Shown: in pieces, positions 16,360 through 24,512 of the stretch | Numbering within the stretch: the stretch's first letter is position 1 | Layout: each line of letters starts with the position of its first letter | Assembly (NCBI GenBank): GCA_021798975.1 | Contig: JAJZBJ010000008.1 | Coordinates: 1 to 41,541 of the forward strand | Reading direction: 5' to 3' | DNA: 41,541 nt | Source: Bacillota bacterium | Lineage (GTDB): Bacteria > Bacillota > Sulfobacillia > Sulfobacillales > Sulfobacillaceae | The notes under the pieces: generated by a model | What the model was told of the DNA's origin: nothing | What the model saw: only the letters and a program-made list of their open reading frames with translations | Database searches by the model: none | Translations under genes and position numbers: made by a program

Positions 16360-17373
16360 ATGCGGGTAGGCCGCCTGCTGTGGAAACTCATCGGATTTGG
16401 CGCCCTGGGGATCGCGGCATACCAAGGCGCCCACGCCATCCCCATGATGATTCAAACCTACCGGGCCGCGGAACTGCCGTCCTCGACGATGCCTCGGGTG
16501 CCGCAACAGGCGCCAGTCGTTCCGCCGCTATCCTCCGCATCGCCGAATCCCCACAGCGGCGCCAACACAACCACGTCCTCGTCCCATCTGCCGATTGATG
16601 CCACCTCGTCCAACTGGGCCGGTATCATACAAGCGGGCAGCCACGAGAAGAGCGTCAAGGCAACCTGGACGGTACCTCAGATTGCCGGAGCGCGGCCGGG
16701 CAGCGCGGTGGCGGAGTGGGTCGGTTTGGGCGGGATGCAAAAAGGCGAACTGATTCAAATCGGCACCATTACCACCGCTAATTCTACGGGCCAAGGCGCC
16801 ACTACAGTGTTCTGGGAAGAACTTCCGGCCTCGGCCACCCAGACGGCATCCATTCCTGCCGGCACTACCGTGACGGCCTCCATCACGCCGGCTGGACAGC
16901 GCGCCTGGCGGTTGCAGCTATTCGCCAAAGGACAGTCCAAACCGCTGATTAATAAAGTGATCGCGCTTAGCGCGCGACAGGCGGCCTCCGTAGAGACCTC
17001 GGCCGATTGGATTACCGAAGCGCCCACAACCAACCATGGCGTAGCGCCGTTGGCACCCATCGATTCCACTACCATGAGCGGCGTCCAAGCGAACGGTACC
17101 CCGCTCGCGAAGTTGAGTCCACAATCCCTCGAAACCGTCGGGTTGTATAACAATAATGGCTCGTTGGAAGCTGCCCCGACGAGTACAAAAACCAACAGCA
17201 TTCAGGTCAGCACGGTATACGGCAACCTCCCGTCATCCTCGACGAGCGGCAACGGATTTACCATCACCATTAAACCTGGCCAAGGCGGTTCCATTAGCAT
17301 CGGCGGCGGCAGCGGCTACAACGGCGGTGGGCCTGGGGACGGCGGCGGCTATGGCTATGGCGGCGGCTACTGA
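16360..17373 (+). CDS. G1-family (eqolisin-like) glutamic peptidase, catalytic Glu replaced by Asp
   Basis: This is a secreted or membrane-anchored member of peptidase family G1, acid proteases with a Gln/Glu dyad. The N-terminal hydrophobic segment (about residues 8-30) acts as signal or anchor, followed by a Pro/Ser-rich linker to about residue 80. The beta-sandwich domain contains SNWAG, WVGLGG, ELIQIGT (Gln133, the expected catalytic Gln), VFWEELP and SADWITEAP. Family members have AEW there; Asp216 replaces the expected catalytic Glu. The last about 30 residues are a Gly/Tyr-rich tail. GAGGACGG precedes the ATG. Family assignment is strong; activity is uncertain. Confidence 0.85.
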   Translation: MRVGRLLWKLIGFGALGIAAYQGAHAIPMMIQTYRAAELPSSTMPRVPQQAPVVPPLSSASPNPHSGANTTTSSSHLPIDATSSNWAGIIQAGSHEKSVKATWTVPQIAGARPGSAVAEWVGLGGMQKGELIQIGTITTANSTGQGATTVFWEELPASATQTASIPAGTTVTASITPAGQRAWRLQLFAKGQSKPLINKVIALSARQAASVETSADWITEAPTTNHGVAPLAPIDSTTMSGVQANGTPLAKLSPQSLETVGLYNNNGSLEAAPTSTKTNSIQVSTVYGNLPSSSTSGNGFTITIKPGQGGSISIGGGSGYNGGGPGDGGGYGYGGGY

Positions 17374-17380
17374 GTGGTTG

Positions 17381-18013
17381 CTATGGATGGCCGGATTGGA
17401 GCAGTTGGACCCCGTAGGCGCCCGCAAGGGCCCACATGATGAGTGCCGAAGCTCGGTTCAACCACAACAGGGTGCGAGGGCCGCGGCTGGTCCGGCGAAT
17501 GCCGCGCCCCGCCAGGGACAAGAATAGGAACCATAGCCACGACACCAAAATCGCGGCCACGGCATAGGTCGCCTTTTCCTCCCACACGGGGTATACGGCC
17601 GCCCCTCCGCCGATAACCACGACGGTATCGATGATGGCATGCGGGTTCAGCAGCGAGACGGACAGGCTGTACCGAATACGCCGAGCGAGCGGCCATTCAT
17701 TCTCCCCGATCTGCCCCACATCCCCCGCAGGACGTGCCCGCCACGAGTTCCAGCCCATCCAGGCCATAAACGCCATGGCCAGAAGACTGAGGACGCTGCG
17801 CAACGCGGGGACGGCTCCAATCATCAAGCTTACGCCGGCAACGGCAGCCACAATCAGCAGGGTATCTGACAGGGCGGCCGTAACCACCACGGGAACGGCT
17901 CGACGATAACGCGCATGCGAAGCTCCCTGGGTGAGTACAAACGCGTTTTGCGGGCCGAGGGGAAGAATCAAACCCAACGCAAGAATAAAGCCGTGTGCAA
18001 ATGCGGTACCCAT
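17381..18013 (-). CDS. LysE/ArgO-family amino acid exporter
   Basis: LysE-type exporters extrude basic or other amino acids by cation antiport. The 210-residue protein has five to six hydrophobic helices, the diagnostic N-terminal ILPLGPQNAFVLTQG and the central LNPHAIIDTVVVIGG, both as in LysE and ArgO. The ATG at 18013 follows GGGGGG by about 5 nt; the longer frame to 18061 includes non-family residues. It converges on the G1 peptidase with 7 nt between stops. Arg or Lys as substrate is inferred from the motifs. No LysG/ArgP-type regulator is adjacent. Confidence 0.87.
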   Translation of the reverse strand: MGTAFAHGFILALGLILPLGPQNAFVLTQGASHARYRRAVPVVVTAALSDTLLIVAAVAGVSLMIGAVPALRSVLSLLAMAFMAWMGWNSWRARPAGDVGQIGENEWPLARRIRYSLSVSLLNPHAIIDTVVVIGGGAAVYPVWEEKATYAVAAILVSWLWFLFLSLAGRGIRRTSRGPRTLLWLNRASALIMWALAGAYGVQLLQSGHP

Positions 18014-18093
18014 TGAGACCCCCCCTGCAGCCTGCCAGAAGATTCGCGTCCGCGCAAACAAATTCCTCCGACCAAGAGGGCGTGGTCGTGGCG

Positions 18094-18099
18094 TATAAT
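18094..18099 (+). promoter_or_regulatory. Candidate -10 box of the micro-ORF
   Basis: A perfect TATAAT lies 31 nt upstream of the 32-codon ORF. I see no clear -35 box at 16-18 nt, so the promoter may be weak or activator-dependent. Confidence 0.45.
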
Positions 18100-18130
18100 G
18101 GAGTCAAACGCAGCAGAGAGGACGATCTGA

Positions 18131-18229
18131 ATGGTCATTCATACCATTTTGATTTTACTGGCTAGCCTAGTAGGCGGCGCGATCGTTTCGGGATTGATGG
18201 GCCTGTTGGCCACGGCCATTTTCAAATAA
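18131..18229 (+). CDS. 32-residue single-helix membrane micro-protein
   Basis: The ORF encodes 32 residues: a short polar start (MVIHT), one hydrophobic helix of about 24 residues and a C-terminal Lys. The helix holds small-residue packing motifs (LVGGAIVSGLMG). An AGGA site lies 8 nt upstream. It has its own TATAAT upstream and a strong hairpin terminator downstream, so it looks like a stand-alone transcript of about 170 nt. I do not recognise it. Size and composition fit a regulatory small membrane protein or a type I toxin-like peptide; neither is proven. It is too short for standard gene callers. Confidence 0.55.
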   Translation: MVIHTILILLASLVGGAIVSGLMGLLATAIFK

Positions 18230-18244
18230 CCCTGAGCTACCGAC

Positions 18245-18275
18245 GGCGGGTCCCGCCCGGGACCCGCCATTTCTC
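18245..18275 (+). terminator. Hairpin terminator after the micro-ORF
   Basis: Perfect 10-bp arms GGCGGGTCCC (18245-18254) and GGGACCCGCC (18259-18268) with a GCCC loop are followed by ATTTCT. The stem is very stable but the T-run is short. It lies between the micro-ORF and the convergent hisC stop, and may also slow transcription from hisC. Confidence 0.6.
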
Positions 18276-18277
18276 AC

Positions 18278-19363
18278 CTAGGAGGCTCCCATCACTCGGT
18301 CGAATGCCCCTAAAAATTGTTCCATAATGGGCCATGGCCCCATCGTAATGCGCAGGTGGCCGGGCAGCCCGAACGCACCGGCAGGCCGCACCACGAACCC
18401 CTCCTGAACCAGCGCCTCCGCCGTGCTGCTCTCGCGATCCACGGACACCGCCACGAAATTGGTGGCGCTGGGATAGAAGCGCTGCGAACGCGCCCTCAGT
18501 GCCTCCATAAACCGAGACCGAGATTGGAGTGTCTCAGCCCGTACGCGATCAAAAAAGGCTTGATCCTCTAATGACGCTTTAGCCGCCTCCACAGCTAGAG
18601 CACTGACGGAAAATGGCTCCCGCACCTTCATCAAGGATTTCACCACGTCGGACGGAGCGGCCGCCCAGCCGATGCGCAAACCGGCCAGGGCATAGAGCTT
18701 GGAGAAGGTGCGCACCACCACCACGGCGCGGCCCGCCCGCACCGCTTCGAGATAATCAGGGCTTTCTAAGGAGTACTCCAAGTATGCACCGTCCACCACA
18801 GTCAGTACGGAGTCCGGAACGCGCTCCAGGTACCGCTGCCAGGCCGCCGGCGAAACGGCCCCGCCGGTCGGGTTGTTCGGCGTGCATACATACACCACCC
18901 GGGTCCGGGGCGTAATGGCGGTTAGCAGTGCGTCCATGTCGGTACTGCCGTCAGGCGCCAGGGGCACTTCGCGCGGCGTGCCGCCCGCAACCAGCGTTGC
19001 GTGTCGATAGGCCGAAAAGCTCGGATAGGGATAGACGACCTCGTCGCCGGGAGAGACGTACGCCGAAGCCACAAGACGCAGCAACTCGTCGGCTCCGCTC
19101 CCCACGACTAGCTGGTCTTGATCCATCTGATGCATGCGCGCCAACTTGGCTGCCAATCCGGGATCCTGCACCAGCGGGTAGTATTGCAGTTCGAGAGCGG
19201 CCCGCCGCACAGCCTCCACAGCCAGCGGAGACGGCCCCCATAAACTCTCGTTGGAGGCCAACTTGATCATTTCCACGCGTCCGCTGGCCGTCCGGGCATC
19301 GTTAAGGGAGCGCCCGGGCTGATACAACACCAAAGAATCAATTTCCGGCCGTGCACTCAGCAT
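18278..19363 (-). CDS. hisC: Histidinol-phosphate aminotransferase-like enzyme
   Basis: This is a class I/II PLP aminotransferase of the HisC group, which makes histidinol phosphate in histidine synthesis. The 361-residue protein has LASNESLWGPSP near the N-terminus, SGADELLRLV, CTPNNPTGG, VDGAYLEY and the PLP lysine in TFSKLYALAGLRIGW. The C-terminal Arg segment is LRITMG. The ATG at 19363 has AGGAG 8 nt upstream. The gene is alone rather than in a his operon, so it may also serve aromatic amino acid transamination, as HisC does in some Firmicutes. Confidence 0.87.
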   Translation of the reverse strand: MLSARPEIDSLVLYQPGRSLNDARTASGRVEMIKLASNESLWGPSPLAVEAVRRAALELQYYPLVQDPGLAAKLARMHQMDQDQLVVGSGADELLRLVASAYVSPGDEVVYPYPSFSAYRHATLVAGGTPREVPLAPDGSTDMDALLTAITPRTRVVYVCTPNNPTGGAVSPAAWQRYLERVPDSVLTVVDGAYLEYSLESPDYLEAVRAGRAVVVVRTFSKLYALAGLRIGWAAAPSDVVKSLMKVREPFSVSALAVEAAKASLEDQAFFDRVRAETLQSRSRFMEALRARSQRFYPSATNFVAVSVDRESSTAEALVQEGFVVRPAGAFGLPGHLRITMGPWPIMEQFLGAFDRVMGAS

Positions 19364-19406
19364 GCCTTCATCTCCTCTTCGCGTTCCAAATCGTGCCAAC
19401 CTCTCC

Positions 19407-19412
19407 ATTATA
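19407..19412 (-). promoter_or_regulatory. Candidate -10 box of hisC
   Basis: The minus strand reads TATAAT at 19407-19412, 43 nt upstream of the hisC ATG. The -35 region is poor, so this is a moderate call. The divergent glcE start is 52 nt away on the other side. Confidence 0.4.
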
Positions 19413-19464
19413 GCCTCCTGGGCTGTCTGTGCCGGAGAGAATTTCCCCCTGACAGGAGTTCTGG

Positions 19465-20502
19465 ATGCCGGAAGAGAATAGCCCTATCATATGCATCGGC
19501 AAGGGGATGACGAATTTGTCCCTTCAAGAACAGGCACTCCACGAAGAGCTTCTTTCCCAAAGACGCGCTGTCCCGCTCGGAGCGGGAGGCCGTGTTCCCC
19601 ATGGGTTAGGAGGTGTGTGGCCCCTGCCGGTTGGCTCGGCCGCGCCTGAGTATCATCCAGAAGACCTGGTGGTCACCGTGCCCGCCTCGCTGCGCATACA
19701 CGAACTGGAATCAATGCTCGGCGCCCATCGGCAATGGTCCGCGTTGACGCTTCCGGACCACGGCCAAGACAGCTTGGGCGGAGTGATTGCCTTGGCACTC
19801 GAGGGATGGTTCCGCTCCCCGTTGTTCCGTGATCGCATTTTAGGGCTCCGAGTCCTCACTCCGGCCTTTGGCTCCATCACGACGGGAGCCAAGGTGGTGA
19901 AGAGTGTCGCCGGCTACAACCTTCCACGACTGTTTTTAGGAAGCCGAGGTGCCCTTGGGGTCATCACGGAGGTCACCTTGCGCGTCAGCCCCAGGCCCCC
20001 CGTGCAACGGGTCTGGGTTCAAGATGTGATGAGTCCTGAAACAAGCCTCGACGCCCTGAGGAGTACCGGCATTGCCTGGGCGTCGCTCGGCTTCCTGCGG
20101 CAATCCGGCAGGCTGTTGCTTACCGCGGTGTTGACCGGCCACGACACGGACGACACATTGGCGCACCCGCTGGGGCCGCCTGCCGCGACGCCCCTGCCGC
20201 CCCGGTTGGACCCTCCGGCTGAAGGCTGGCTGACCTATGGCTCGGTACCCATCAGCAGGGCACTCGCACTTCTTCGCGGCTGGCCCCCAGAGCAGCCGCT
20301 TTTTCTGGAACTTACGACCGGCGGTTTTTGGGGCTACGTGACCGACGCAGCGGAAGCCCATCTGGTACGGCAGTGCGCGGCCGAGATGGGAGGCTTGGCC
20401 TCCACCCCGTTTCTGCGGCCGTCTTCTGCCCCGCCACCGTGGTGGAAGACTCTAAAGAAATCGTTCGACCCTGATGGGTGCCTATGGGATCCCTGGGAGT
20501 AA
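19465..20502 (+). CDS. glcE: Glycolate oxidase FAD-binding subunit GlcE
   Basis: GlcE is the second FAD-binding subunit of the membrane-associated glycolate oxidase (GlcDEF), which oxidises glycolate to glyoxylate. The 345-residue protein has a PCMH-type FAD domain: PLGAGGR, DLVVTVPASLRIHELE, DHGQDSLGGVIA and VVKSVAGYNLPRLFLGSRGALG. It lacks the C-terminal cap of GlcD, as expected for GlcE. The ATG at 19465 follows CAGGAG by 7 nt; a second ATG at 19507 is too close to its AAGGGG. It is first in a three-gene operon, with glcF 15 nt downstream. Confidence 0.85.
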   Translation: MPEENSPIICIGKGMTNLSLQEQALHEELLSQRRAVPLGAGGRVPHGLGGVWPLPVGSAAPEYHPEDLVVTVPASLRIHELESMLGAHRQWSALTLPDHGQDSLGGVIALALEGWFRSPLFRDRILGLRVLTPAFGSITTGAKVVKSVAGYNLPRLFLGSRGALGVITEVTLRVSPRPPVQRVWVQDVMSPETSLDALRSTGIAWASLGFLRQSGRLLLTAVLTGHDTDDTLAHPLGPPAATPLPPRLDPPAEGWLTYGSVPISRALALLRGWPPEQPLFLELTTGGFWGYVTDAAEAHLVRQCAAEMGGLASTPFLRPSSAPPPWWKTLKKSFDPDGCLWDPWE

Positions 20503-20517
20503 AGTGGAGGTGATGGC

Positions 20518-21762
20518 ATGGCGAATTTGGAGGATTGCGTCCACTGTGGACTGTGTCTTAGTGCCTGCCCGACCTATCAAGTCACCGGACTCGAAGTCGA
20601 GTCGCCCCGTGGCCGACTGGTGCTGTTGAGTCAGTGGCGCGAGCAAGCCGCCGCCCGCGACTCCGAGACGCGGGGGTGGCTGGACGACTGTCTGGACTGC
20701 CGAGCGTGCGAAGCGGTCTGCCCCGCCCACATTCCCACCGGGCATCTGGTAGAGGCCTGGCGGAGTCAGGATGCCCCGGAAGCCCGTCCGGCGCGCGCGC
20801 TCATTCGCCTATTGGGGCTATTCCTCGGCTCACCCCGGGGACTGTCATGGTTTCGGCGTCTCGCCCGGATGAGCCAGACACGGTGGGGAGACTGGCTCAT
20901 CCGACGTATGGCCCGTTGGCTCCCGCCGGGTGCTCCCGCGGTCAAGGCCGGGTTACCCACCCTAAGCGCTGCCGGCGTCAGCCGGCGGGACCTTTCCGGC
21001 GATGGCACCAGCGCCGAGATTTTCTTCTTTGTAGGCTGTGTCATGGATGCTCTGTATGCCGACACTAACCGCCACGCTGCCGAATTGCTCCGCATGGCCG
21101 GTTACCGGTTGTCCATCCCCCAGGATCAGCGATGCTGCGGCGCCGTCCATCGACACAGCGGCAGTCCGGAGGCAGCCCGGCACTGGGCCAAGACCAACAT
21201 CCTGTTGTTTGAGCATAGCGAAGCCCGGTATGTTGCCGTAGACGCGGCTGGATGCGGTGCCGCCCTTAAGGAATATGCCAGTCTCTTCCCGCCCGATTCT
21301 CCTTGGTATGCTCGGGCTCAGCGGTTTGAAGACGCTGTACGCGACGTGGTGGAACTTTTGGCCGAATCGCTGCCCCCGCTTGCCCCCCAATCGGACCGGG
21401 CCATAACCGTCCATGACCCATGCCACCACGTACATGCTCAAGGCATCGCTCAGGAGACCCGCGCGCTCCTTCACCGCGCCGGCTATACCCTCGCCGAGAT
21501 GCGGGAATCAACCTTGTGCTGTGGATCGGCGGGCATCTATAACCTCACCCACCCTGAGAAGAGTCAAGCGCTGTTGCAGCGAAAGCTGGCCGAAATACCG
21601 GACGGCGCGGCGTTCGTGGCTGCCGCCAATCCGGGGTGTCTATTGCACATGCAGTCCGGTTTGTCCGCCCAAGGCGGCACACAGGCGGTCCACCCGATCG
21701 ACCTGGCGTGGCAAGCCTATCACGATGCGGGCTTGGGGACCCCAGGGAGCGTGACGCTATGA
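20518..21762 (+). CDS. glcF: Glycolate oxidase iron-sulfur subunit GlcF
   Basis: GlcF passes electrons from the flavin subunits to the respiratory chain. The 414-residue protein has two 4Fe-4S motifs, CVHCGLCLSACP and CLDCRACEAVCP, followed by two cysteine-rich CCG domains (CCGAVHRHSG; DPCHHVHAQG with CCGSAGIYN). These CCG repeats are shared with heterodisulfide reductase and LutA-type subunits. The ATG at 20518 has GGAGG 7 nt upstream. The stop overlaps the glcD start by 4 nt. Confidence 0.9.
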   Translation: MANLEDCVHCGLCLSACPTYQVTGLEVESPRGRLVLLSQWREQAAARDSETRGWLDDCLDCRACEAVCPAHIPTGHLVEAWRSQDAPEARPARALIRLLGLFLGSPRGLSWFRRLARMSQTRWGDWLIRRMARWLPPGAPAVKAGLPTLSAAGVSRRDLSGDGTSAEIFFFVGCVMDALYADTNRHAAELLRMAGYRLSIPQDQRCCGAVHRHSGSPEAARHWAKTNILLFEHSEARYVAVDAAGCGAALKEYASLFPPDSPWYARAQRFEDAVRDVVELLAESLPPLAPQSDRAITVHDPCHHVHAQGIAQETRALLHRAGYTLAEMRESTLCCGSAGIYNLTHPEKSQALLQRKLAEIPDGAAFVAAANPGCLLHMQSGLSAQGGTQAVHPIDLAWQAYHDAGLGTPGSVTL

Positions 21763-23168
21763 CCGTGTGGCTGGATCAAGTCCGCCGCGTGGTCGGCCCG
21801 GACCAGGTTCTGACACACCCGATCGCTCTAACCGCGTACGCGCAGGATGGCTATACGCTGGCGTCCGGCCATCCAGCGGCCGTAGTGCTTCCCTCAACCG
21901 CGCCCCAGGTCCAAGCGGTCGTCCAAGTTCTTTCGGCCTGCGACATCCCAATCGTCGCCCGGGGCGCCGGAACCAGCCTGTCCGGGGGCGCCATTGCGGG
22001 TCCCGACTCCGTCATCCTGCATTTCTCACGGATGAACCGAATCCACTCCATCGATTGGGTAAACCGCATTGCTGAAGTCGACCCTGGGGTCGTTAACCTC
22101 GATATTTCACGCGCGCTGGCTCCCGGTGGACTCTTTTACGCACCCGATCCCTCATCCCAGCAGGCTTGCACGATTGGGGGAAACTTTGCCGAAAACTCAG
22201 GCGGGCCGCACTGTCTGAAATACGGCGTGACGCTGAACCACATTCTGATGGCCGACCTCGTCCTCCCCGATGGACGGGAAGTCCGGCTCGGGAACCTTGC
22301 TGGAGAGCCCGATGGCCCTGATTGGCTGGGACTCATGATTGGCTCCGAGGGCACCCTCGGCATCGCGACACGCCTCTGGCTGCGCGCGTTGCCTGTTCCT
22401 CCAGCCAGCCGAACCTTCTTGGCTCTCTTCGACAGCGTCTCCGAAGCAAGCCGCGCCGTATCGGACGTCATTGCCGCTGGCGTAATACCTGCCGCCATGG
22501 AAATGATGGACCGATTGGCTATCCATGCCGTCGAACGCGGAGCCTACCCGGTTGGGTATCCGGAAGACGTGGAGGCTGTCCTGCTTATAGAACTGGATGG
22601 AGAGCCCGGCGTGGTGGACGCAGATCGGCACACCGTGCACGCGCTCTTGAAGGCGCGTCAGGTCCGCGCGCTGCGTGAAGCTGAAACACCGCAGGAACGA
22701 AACCTATGGTGGGCCAACCGCAAGACTGCATTCGGCGCCATGGGCCTGATCTCGCCGCGCTACTATGTACAGGACGGCGTGATTCCCCGCCACGTCCTCC
22801 CGGATGCACTCGACACGATACGCCGCATCGGTCAACACTACCGCATCCGCATCGCTAATGTGTTCCACGCCGGCGACGGGAATCTTCATCCCCTGCTTCT
22901 GTATAACGACCGGGATCCCGATGAGGTGGAGCGCGTGAAGGAAGCCGGCTCCGAGATCCTGGCGTACTGCATCCGCGTTGGCGGCAGTATCAGCGGCGAA
23001 CATGGCATCGGGCTGGAGAAGCTTCAGGAGATGGCCTGGCAATTTTCTGCGGACGACCTCCGTGCCCAGCAGAGCATCAAGCAGACATTCGATCCCAGCG
23101 GGCGCTTCAATCCTGGAAAACTGCTGCCAACCCCGGGACGTTGTATCGACTTTCATCCGCTCCCCTGA
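21759..23168 (+). CDS. glcD: Glycolate oxidase FAD-linked subunit GlcD
   Basis: GlcD is the catalytic FAD subunit (FAD_binding_4 plus FAD-oxidase C domain) of glycolate or D-lactate type oxidases. The 469-residue protein has IVARGAGTSLSGGA, NFAENSGGPHCLKYG, IGSEGTLGIATRLWL and the C-terminal NVFHAGDGNLHPLLLY and GGSISGEHGIGLEK segments typical of GlcD. The ATG at 21759 shares ATGA with the glcF stop; the longer upstream frame lies in glcF and is shadow. D-lactate is an alternative substrate, but having E and F partners favours glycolate. Confidence 0.9.
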   Translation: MTVWLDQVRRVVGPDQVLTHPIALTAYAQDGYTLASGHPAAVVLPSTAPQVQAVVQVLSACDIPIVARGAGTSLSGGAIAGPDSVILHFSRMNRIHSIDWVNRIAEVDPGVVNLDISRALAPGGLFYAPDPSSQQACTIGGNFAENSGGPHCLKYGVTLNHILMADLVLPDGREVRLGNLAGEPDGPDWLGLMIGSEGTLGIATRLWLRALPVPPASRTFLALFDSVSEASRAVSDVIAAGVIPAAMEMMDRLAIHAVERGAYPVGYPEDVEAVLLIELDGEPGVVDADRHTVHALLKARQVRALREAETPQERNLWWANRKTAFGAMGLISPRYYVQDGVIPRHVLPDALDTIRRIGQHYRIRIANVFHAGDGNLHPLLLYNDRDPDEVERVKEAGSEILAYCIRVGGSISGEHGIGLEKLQEMAWQFSADDLRAQQSIKQTFDPSGRFNPGKLLPTPGRCIDFHPLP

Positions 23169-23181
23169 TGCAGAGGTCCCG

Positions 23182-23808
23182 TCATAGGTGCAGCCATCCA
23201 TGCCCCGCCATGAGAATCATGGGAACCACGAAGACAGCCAACACATTTACCAGAAGCACAGCGGGCAGTATCGTCATCCACAGCGGATCGCGGCGGTGGC
23301 GAGCCTCTCGCTCATGGTTCAGACGGGCCTCGAGATGTTGTACGTGTGCCCGGATTTGTTCTGTAGAGAGACCATGCAGGTATCCGTGCTGCAAGAGGAC
23401 AAGACTCAGCCCCCCGTCCAGGTCGCGAAGTCTATCAATGTCGGATGTAAAACCGGACCGGCCGAGTATGGCCTGCGCTCCCTGCATGATGGGCACGGCC
23501 AGGAGGGGCTCCTCAACCGCAGCGGTCTCGACCGCCTGCCAAAAGGTAAGCTCAGCGCTAAGGAGTACCGAGACTTGCTGCCAGAACCGTGTCAACGCTT
23601 CGGCAAGCAGGCGCGGCTGCCGCCGTGTGGGCCGTCGCGTCGTGAGACTGAGCCAGGCGCTGGCCCCGGCCAGCAATCCCAACACCCCCATCTGATGGAA
23701 CAGCACCGCCCCCGGCACCACCCCCAGGACCGCCAGCCAAGCCCACTGCGGTTGTCCGCACCATATGAGCCAGGCCATCGCCGCACACCATCCCGCCAGC
23801 GCCATCAC
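23182..23808 (-). CDS. tadC: TadC-like T2SS F-domain membrane protein
   Basis: This is an inner-membrane platform protein of the type II secretion F-domain class, the TadC position in tight-adherence pilus loci. The 208-residue protein has N-terminal hydrophobic helices (about residues 3-60), a cytoplasmic helical domain (LAEALTRFWQQVSVLLSAE, then a LRDLDGGLS segment) and a C-terminal helix (ILPAVLLVNVLAVFVVPMIL). It is short for TadC. It starts with GTG at 23808 or ATG at 23805; both overlap the tadB stop. It is the last gene of the operon and converges on glcD. Confidence 0.7.
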   Translation of the reverse strand: MMALAGWCAAMAWLIWCGQPQWAWLAVLGVVPGAVLFHQMGVLGLLAGASAWLSLTTRRPTRRQPRLLAEALTRFWQQVSVLLSAELTFWQAVETAAVEEPLLAVPIMQGAQAILGRSGFTSDIDRLRDLDGGLSLVLLQHGYLHGLSTEQIRAHVQHLEARLNHEREARHRRDPLWMTILPAVLLVNVLAVFVVPMILMAGHGWLHL

Positions 23809-24512
23809 CGCTGCATCGCCTCCCGGCGCTCATGATGAGCCAAAATGGAGAACACCACCGCCGTGGCGACCCCAACCCCCGCCAATGTGCCCCCACCCAG
23901 CGGTGAGCCCGCCAACGTGCGATAAAAACTCGGCACGGCCACCCGGAATATGCCCAGCACTCCCCACGGAGCGAAGGCCAGCACCACGACAGTAGCGCGC
24001 TGGGCCGCCTCCTCCAATTGCCTCCCGTGCCGCCGTGCCTGGTCCCCGTGCACGGCATCTACCGCCCACGCCAGGAGGGGGGACAGCGACCCGCCATAGC
24101 GATGCACCACCCGTACCACGCGGCTGACGAAACTGAGCGCTGAAATCTGATAACCGGCCGCCACCTGCGCCAGCACTCTCTCTCCGGCATCCGCTCCGCG
24201 CAACGGAGACCGGTACCCCATCTCCTGCAGAGCCCCGGCCAGCGTTCCCCGCACTCTCAGCAATTGGTCGAGGCGGACAAGAAACAACAAGGCCGCCTCC
24301 TCATCGCGGTCCCGACTCGCGGCAAACCGCCGGGCGGTGACTAACTGGTTCCATCCGATGGCCGTCAATAAGCCGCCAACCATCACGCCTGGGGACTGAA
24401 GAAGCAGACCCCAGCCCGCAAAGGCGGCCAGCGGCCACCAAAGTCCGCCAGTCAACCACACCCAAACCGCACTCCCGGCGAAAGTCGCCCATACCACGCT
24501 GCCCGCCATCAT
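23805..24512 (-). CDS. tadB: TadB-like T2SS F-domain membrane protein
   Basis: TadB pairs with TadC to form the membrane platform on which the TadA ATPase acts. The 235-residue protein has two N-terminal helices, a cytoplasmic F-domain (ALLFLVRLDQLLRVRGTLAG, GALQEMGYRSP) and C-terminal helices (about residues 160-225). The ATG at 24512 shares ATGA with the tadA stop. Sequence divergence is high; the call rests on topology, the F-domain pattern and its place next to tadA. Confidence 0.7.
   Translation of the reverse strand: MMAGSVVWATFAGSAVWVWLTGGLWWPLAAFAGWGLLLQSPGVMVGGLLTAIGWNQLVTARRFAASRDRDEEAALLFLVRLDQLLRVRGTLAGALQEMGYRSPLRGADAGERVLAQVAAGYQISALSFVSRVVRVVHRYGGSLSPLLAWAVDAVHGDQARRHGRQLEEAAQRATVVVLAFAPWGVLGIFRVAVPSFYRTLAGSPLGGGTLAGVGVATAVVFSILAHHERREAMQR

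Noticed and set aside
17281-17370. DNA tandem repeat at the end of the G1 peptidase
   Set aside because: The GGC-rich stretch is irregular and explained by Gly/Tyr codons of the tail; no fixed repeat unit is present.
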